Below the pieces are notes generated by a model, which did not search any database, was not told the origin of the DNA, and saw nothing but the letters and a program-made list of their open reading frames with translations. Made by a program: the position numbers and the translations under genes. Of a stretch of DNA of 64,000 bases, positions 61,623 through 64,000 are shown piece by piece. The stretch is from Halocatena salina (GTDB lineage: Archaea; Halobacteriota; Halobacteria; Halobacteriales; Haloarculaceae): the NCBI RefSeq assembly GCF_023115355.1, contig NZ_CP096019.1, positions 1,550,001-1,614,000 on the forward strand, given 5' to 3'. Numbering within the stretch: position 1 is the stretch's first letter; each line of letters opens with the position of its first letter.

Positions 61623-62261
61623 TCATCTTGCGATCAGGTCACGAATGGCTTCCCTGCGTTGTAACACCACCACGAACAGGAGCACGAGCACCCCTCCGGC
61701 GAAAAATATCACACCGGGTGGCACGCCGAGCGGTGAGAGTCCCACCCCGCCACTGCTTCCCAGCGCGTCTCCGGCCCGTGGAAGCTGTTCTGGAAGCTGT
61801 CCGGTTCTCGTCCTATCGATTGTCGGTGTAACGAACCACTGAACGAGGAGGCTCACGATTCCAAGCAGTCCGACGATCGACACCAGTCCCCGAAGCGAGT
61901 CGAGAAAACTGTGTTTTCGCTCTTCCCGCCCGACGAACACCACGAGTGGCTCTTCGCTCGGTGCATAGACGCTCATCTCTCGGCCTTTCTCCGAGTAGCG
62001 CGTATCGGCAACTCGGATCGCCCCTACCTGTTTTAGCTTCGCGAGATGGTGACGAGCGTTCTGTACCGACGTATCGACGCGAGTCGCCACTTCCGAGGCG
62101 GTTTGTGGCTCCTCGTGCAGTGCCGTGAGGATCGCGCGTGCGGTGTCCGAAGAAAGCGAAGACAACAAGTCCCCTGTATCATCACTGTCCAGCCACAACG
62201 TCCGAGGATCACCGTTCTGCTCCGAACTAGCGTTCGTGCCAGTCGGCAACAGCCCTGACAT
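61623..62261 (-). CDS. Membrane-anchored winged-helix (ArsR-like) regulator
   Basis: A 212-residue protein with an ArsR-like winged helix in residues 30-110: LLSSLSSDTARAILTALHEE, then EVATRVDTSVQNARHHLAKL as the recognition helix and VGAIRVADTRYSEKGREMSV as the wing. Two hydrophobic helices follow, LRGLVSIVGLLGIVSLLVQW and GVIFFAGGVLVLLFVVVLQ, with an outward-facing loop of about 40 residues. A DNA-binding domain tied to membrane helices suggests envelope-signal-dependent control. It lies 130 bases upstream of the S8 protease gene, same strand. Confidence 0.85.
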   Translation of the reverse strand: MSGLLPTGTNASSEQNGDPRTLWLDSDDTGDLLSSLSSDTARAILTALHEEPQTASEVATRVDTSVQNARHHLAKLKQVGAIRVADTRYSEKGREMSVYAPSEEPLVVFVGREERKHSFLDSLRGLVSIVGLLGIVSLLVQWFVTPTIDRTRTGQLPEQLPRAGDALGSSGGVGLSPLGVPPGVIFFAGGVLVLLFVVVLQRREAIRDLIAR

Positions 62262-62328
62262 TGCACCCCAATAACCGCTGGAAATACAAATAGTTGCGGT
62301 AAGTATTTCCGCCCACGTCAGAACATTA

Positions 62329-63801
62329 TTAAACGAGCTCTTCTCTTAATAGTTCGTTTACGGTTTGGGGATCCGCACTGCCACCGGTAGCGGCCATCAC
62401 CTGACCGACGAGGTAGTTGAGTGCGCCGTCTTCGCCGGCGTGGTAGTCCGCGACCGCCTCGGGGTTGTTCTCGATGGCGCTTTCGACAGCGCTGGCCACC
62501 GCGTCGTCGTCGGTTTTTCCGAGTCCTTCGCGTTCGACGATCTCGTCTGGGGTGAGATTTTCGTCTAGCATCGTCCGCAACACGACCTCTTCGGCGTTTT
62601 TCTCCGTGATCTCGTCGGTCCAAACGAGTTCTAACAGTTGGACGAACGCTTCGCGGTCCACCGACGAAAGCGTCATGTCGCGATAGTTCAACTCTCCGAG
62701 AAGTAGATCAGCAACCCACGTGGCCACGAATTCGGGATCGAACGTATCGGCTAGCGCCTCATAGAAATCGGCGATTCGTTTCGTGGACGTGAGCTTTGAG
62801 GCGGTCTCTTCTCCCACGCCGTATTCCGTCCTGAACCGCTCTCTGCGCGCGTCTGGAAGTTCAGGAATTTCGATTTCGTTTTTCCACGACGCGACTCGGA
62901 GCGGCGGGATGTCGGCTTCTCGGAAGTACCGATAGTCCTTTTGGGCTTCTTTCGACCGCATCGACACCGTTACCCCCCGATCCTCGTCCCAATGGCGGGT
63001 TTCCTGTTCGACCGCTCGCCCGCGTTTGATCGCATTGCGTTGGCGGGTAATCTCGTAGGCCAACGCCTTTTCAGCTCCTTTGTGACTGGAAATGTTCTTC
63101 ACTTCGGTCCGGTTCGCCGCGGTGAGCGTTTCCTCGTCGATGGTGCCGTCATCTATCTCGCTGGTCGCTACCAATGAGATGTTGGCGTCGACGCGCAACG
63201 ACCCGTCACGTTCGGCGTCGAACACGCCGAGATATTCGAGCACTTCTTCCAGCTTTGCGAGGAACGCCCGTACTTCCTCTGGACTGCGGAAATCCGGTCG
63301 TGTGACGATTTCCATCAGGGGCATCCCAGCGCGGTTGTAGTCGACTTTCGTGTACTCCGCGCGTTCGATGCTCCCTCCTTCGTGTTTTAGGCTTCCGGGA
63401 TCTTCCTCAAGGTGAGCGCGTTCGATCCCGATCACGCGGCGACTTCCCGAAACGGAGAGTTCAAGACTGCCGTCCTGACAGATCGGATTGTCGTACTGGG
63501 TGATCTGGAAGTTCTTGGGCAGATCAGGATAGTAGTAGTTCTTCCGGTGAAATCGCGTCTCTTCGGGGATGTTGGCGTCGAGTGCCTTTCCGATCTTGAC
63601 AGCCATCTCGACTGCCTGCTCGTTCACTACTGGTAATGCTCCCGGAAGGCCAAGACAGACTGGACAAGTGTGTGTGTTCGGATCGGCGTCGGCGCTGTCG
63701 GTCGAACAGCCACAGAAGATCTTCGTCTCGGTTTCGAGTTGGACGTGCACCTCCAACCCCATAACCGCGGCGAGATCGCGCGTTCGCGTCGCTTGGCTCA
63801 T
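62329..63801 (-). CDS. gatB: Asp-tRNA(Asn)/Glu-tRNA(Gln) amidotransferase subunit B
   Basis: GatB carries the kinase/amidation function of the GatCAB complex, making Asn-tRNA and Gln-tRNA by transamidation. Signatures include MGLEVHVQLETETKIFCGCS, THTCPVCLGLPGALPVVNE, FHRKNYYYPDLPKNFQITQY and RAGMPLMEIVTRPDFRSPEE. The Cys pairs (CGCS and CPVC) may bind zinc. The C-terminal helical tail (YqeY/Yey-like) ends VNELLREELV. I use ATG 63801 (MSQATRTRDLAAVMG), giving 490 residues; a longer frame runs into the stem-loop repeat. The gatA and gatC genes are not in the window. Confidence 0.95.
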   Translation of the reverse strand: MSQATRTRDLAAVMGLEVHVQLETETKIFCGCSTDSADADPNTHTCPVCLGLPGALPVVNEQAVEMAVKIGKALDANIPEETRFHRKNYYYPDLPKNFQITQYDNPICQDGSLELSVSGSRRVIGIERAHLEEDPGSLKHEGGSIERAEYTKVDYNRAGMPLMEIVTRPDFRSPEEVRAFLAKLEEVLEYLGVFDAERDGSLRVDANISLVATSEIDDGTIDEETLTAANRTEVKNISSHKGAEKALAYEITRQRNAIKRGRAVEQETRHWDEDRGVTVSMRSKEAQKDYRYFREADIPPLRVASWKNEIEIPELPDARRERFRTEYGVGEETASKLTSTKRIADFYEALADTFDPEFVATWVADLLLGELNYRDMTLSSVDREAFVQLLELVWTDEITEKNAEEVVLRTMLDENLTPDEIVEREGLGKTDDDAVASAVESAIENNPEAVADYHAGEDGALNYLVGQVMAATGGSADPQTVNELLREELV

Positions 63802-63849
63802 TATTGAGTGCAACCGGCCGCGCGCGCTAAAGGCTATCGCACCACCACC

Positions 63850-63963
63850 TTTTTTCCGTTCGGGTGGCCTCCGGCCACCCTCACAGCGCGAGAGCACAGC
63901 TCTCGCTGGCTCTCACTCGCTGTCACCGGGCTGCGCCCGGTTGCTTGAGGAACTTCGTTCCTC
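63850..63963. repeat. Stem-loop repeat element, copy C (modular)
   Basis: Four perfect stem-loops with 3-base loops lie in a row: GGGTGGCC-TCC-GGCCACCC (63862-63880), GCGAGAGC-ACA-GCTCTCGC (63888-63906), ACCGGGC-TGC-GCCCGGT (63925-63941) and GAGGAAC-TTC-GTTCCTC (63947-63963). The element starts after a T-run (63850-63855) like copies A and B and may continue past the window. It lies between gatB and whatever gene follows, upstream of gatB. Confidence 0.8.
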
Positions 63964-64000
63964 TCTGCGCTCGCAGGAACGCAACAAAGATGGGCAAAAA

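Noticed and set aside
1-64000. CRISPR array, rRNA or transposase genes
   Set aside because: No regularly spaced direct repeats, no rRNA-like sequence and no DDE or serine/HUH transposase motif were seen on either strand.

Overview
The window is chromosomal DNA from a halophilic archaeon (class Halobacteria). The reasons are strongly acidic proteins, many GTG starts and 1-11 bp gene overlaps, AT-rich TATA boxes about 25 bp before start codons (leaderless transcripts), Tat/lipobox signals, and a clearly archaeal gene set: EndA, aRF1, TiaS, NAC, 20S proteasome subunits, class I HMG-CoA reductase, geranylgeranyl reductase and the archaeal HTH regulator beside tiaS. I do not assign a genus. No rRNA, tRNA, CRISPR array or transposase gene was found.

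Layout. 1-8.1 kb: end of a Ski2-type helicase, a beta-helix lipoprotein, a DUF91-like protein, endA-trpS, a decayed gene, and a 28-residue membrane peptide coupled to a hypothetical gene. 8.2-12.2 kb: a RecA/KaiC-like protein, then an accessory segment (AT-rich DUF3800-like gene plus two overlapping small zinc-finger-type genes) bracketed by inverted copies of a stem-loop repeat. 12.2-20.1 kb: DUF6789-like protein and haem-copper oxidase subunit I, methyltransferase, nfo, lplA, a compact psmB-psmA operon and a winged-helix/zinc regulator. 20.3-22.3 kb: a very AT-rich GmrSD-type restriction gene. 22.5-31.6 kb: DJ-1, a polytopic membrane protein, a beta-grasp protein without a terminal GG, geranylgeranyl reductase, an aldo-keto reductase, and a divergent pair of a NIS siderophore-type synthetase and a glutamine-synthetase-like ligase. 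31.7-36.9 kb: the PUA-nac-trmI translation cluster, hmgA, an amidohydrolase and a small membrane protein. 37.1-42 kb: nadA-nadB-nadC behind a palindrome-containing promoter, then a PhoU/TrkA-C protein. 42-49.8 kb: VanZ-like, lipoprotein, 5'-nucleotidase, aspartoacylase-like gene, a frameshifted threonine synthase remnant, a PIN/ribbon-helix-helix toxin-antitoxin pair, and tiaS divergent from its HTH regulator. 49.8-64 kb: MinD-like ATPase, prf1, 2Fe-2S ferredoxin, hisA, R2lox-like oxidase, GNAT, CDP-alcohol phosphatidyltransferase, Rieske protein, topA, a membrane-anchored subtilisin beside a membrane-anchored winged-helix regulator, and gatB. The window ends in another, longer copy of the stem-loop repeat.

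How it fits together. Most of the window is core housekeeping: translation (trpS, prf1, gatB, nac, trmI, tiaS, endA), NAD and isoprenoid/lipid synthesis, and DNA maintenance. Accessory DNA is concentrated at 6.6-11.5, 20.2-22.5 and 45.9-47.3 kb, where base composition falls or genes are broken. The least explained features are the modular stem-loop repeat family, the segment it brackets, and the NIS-synthetase/GS-like pair.
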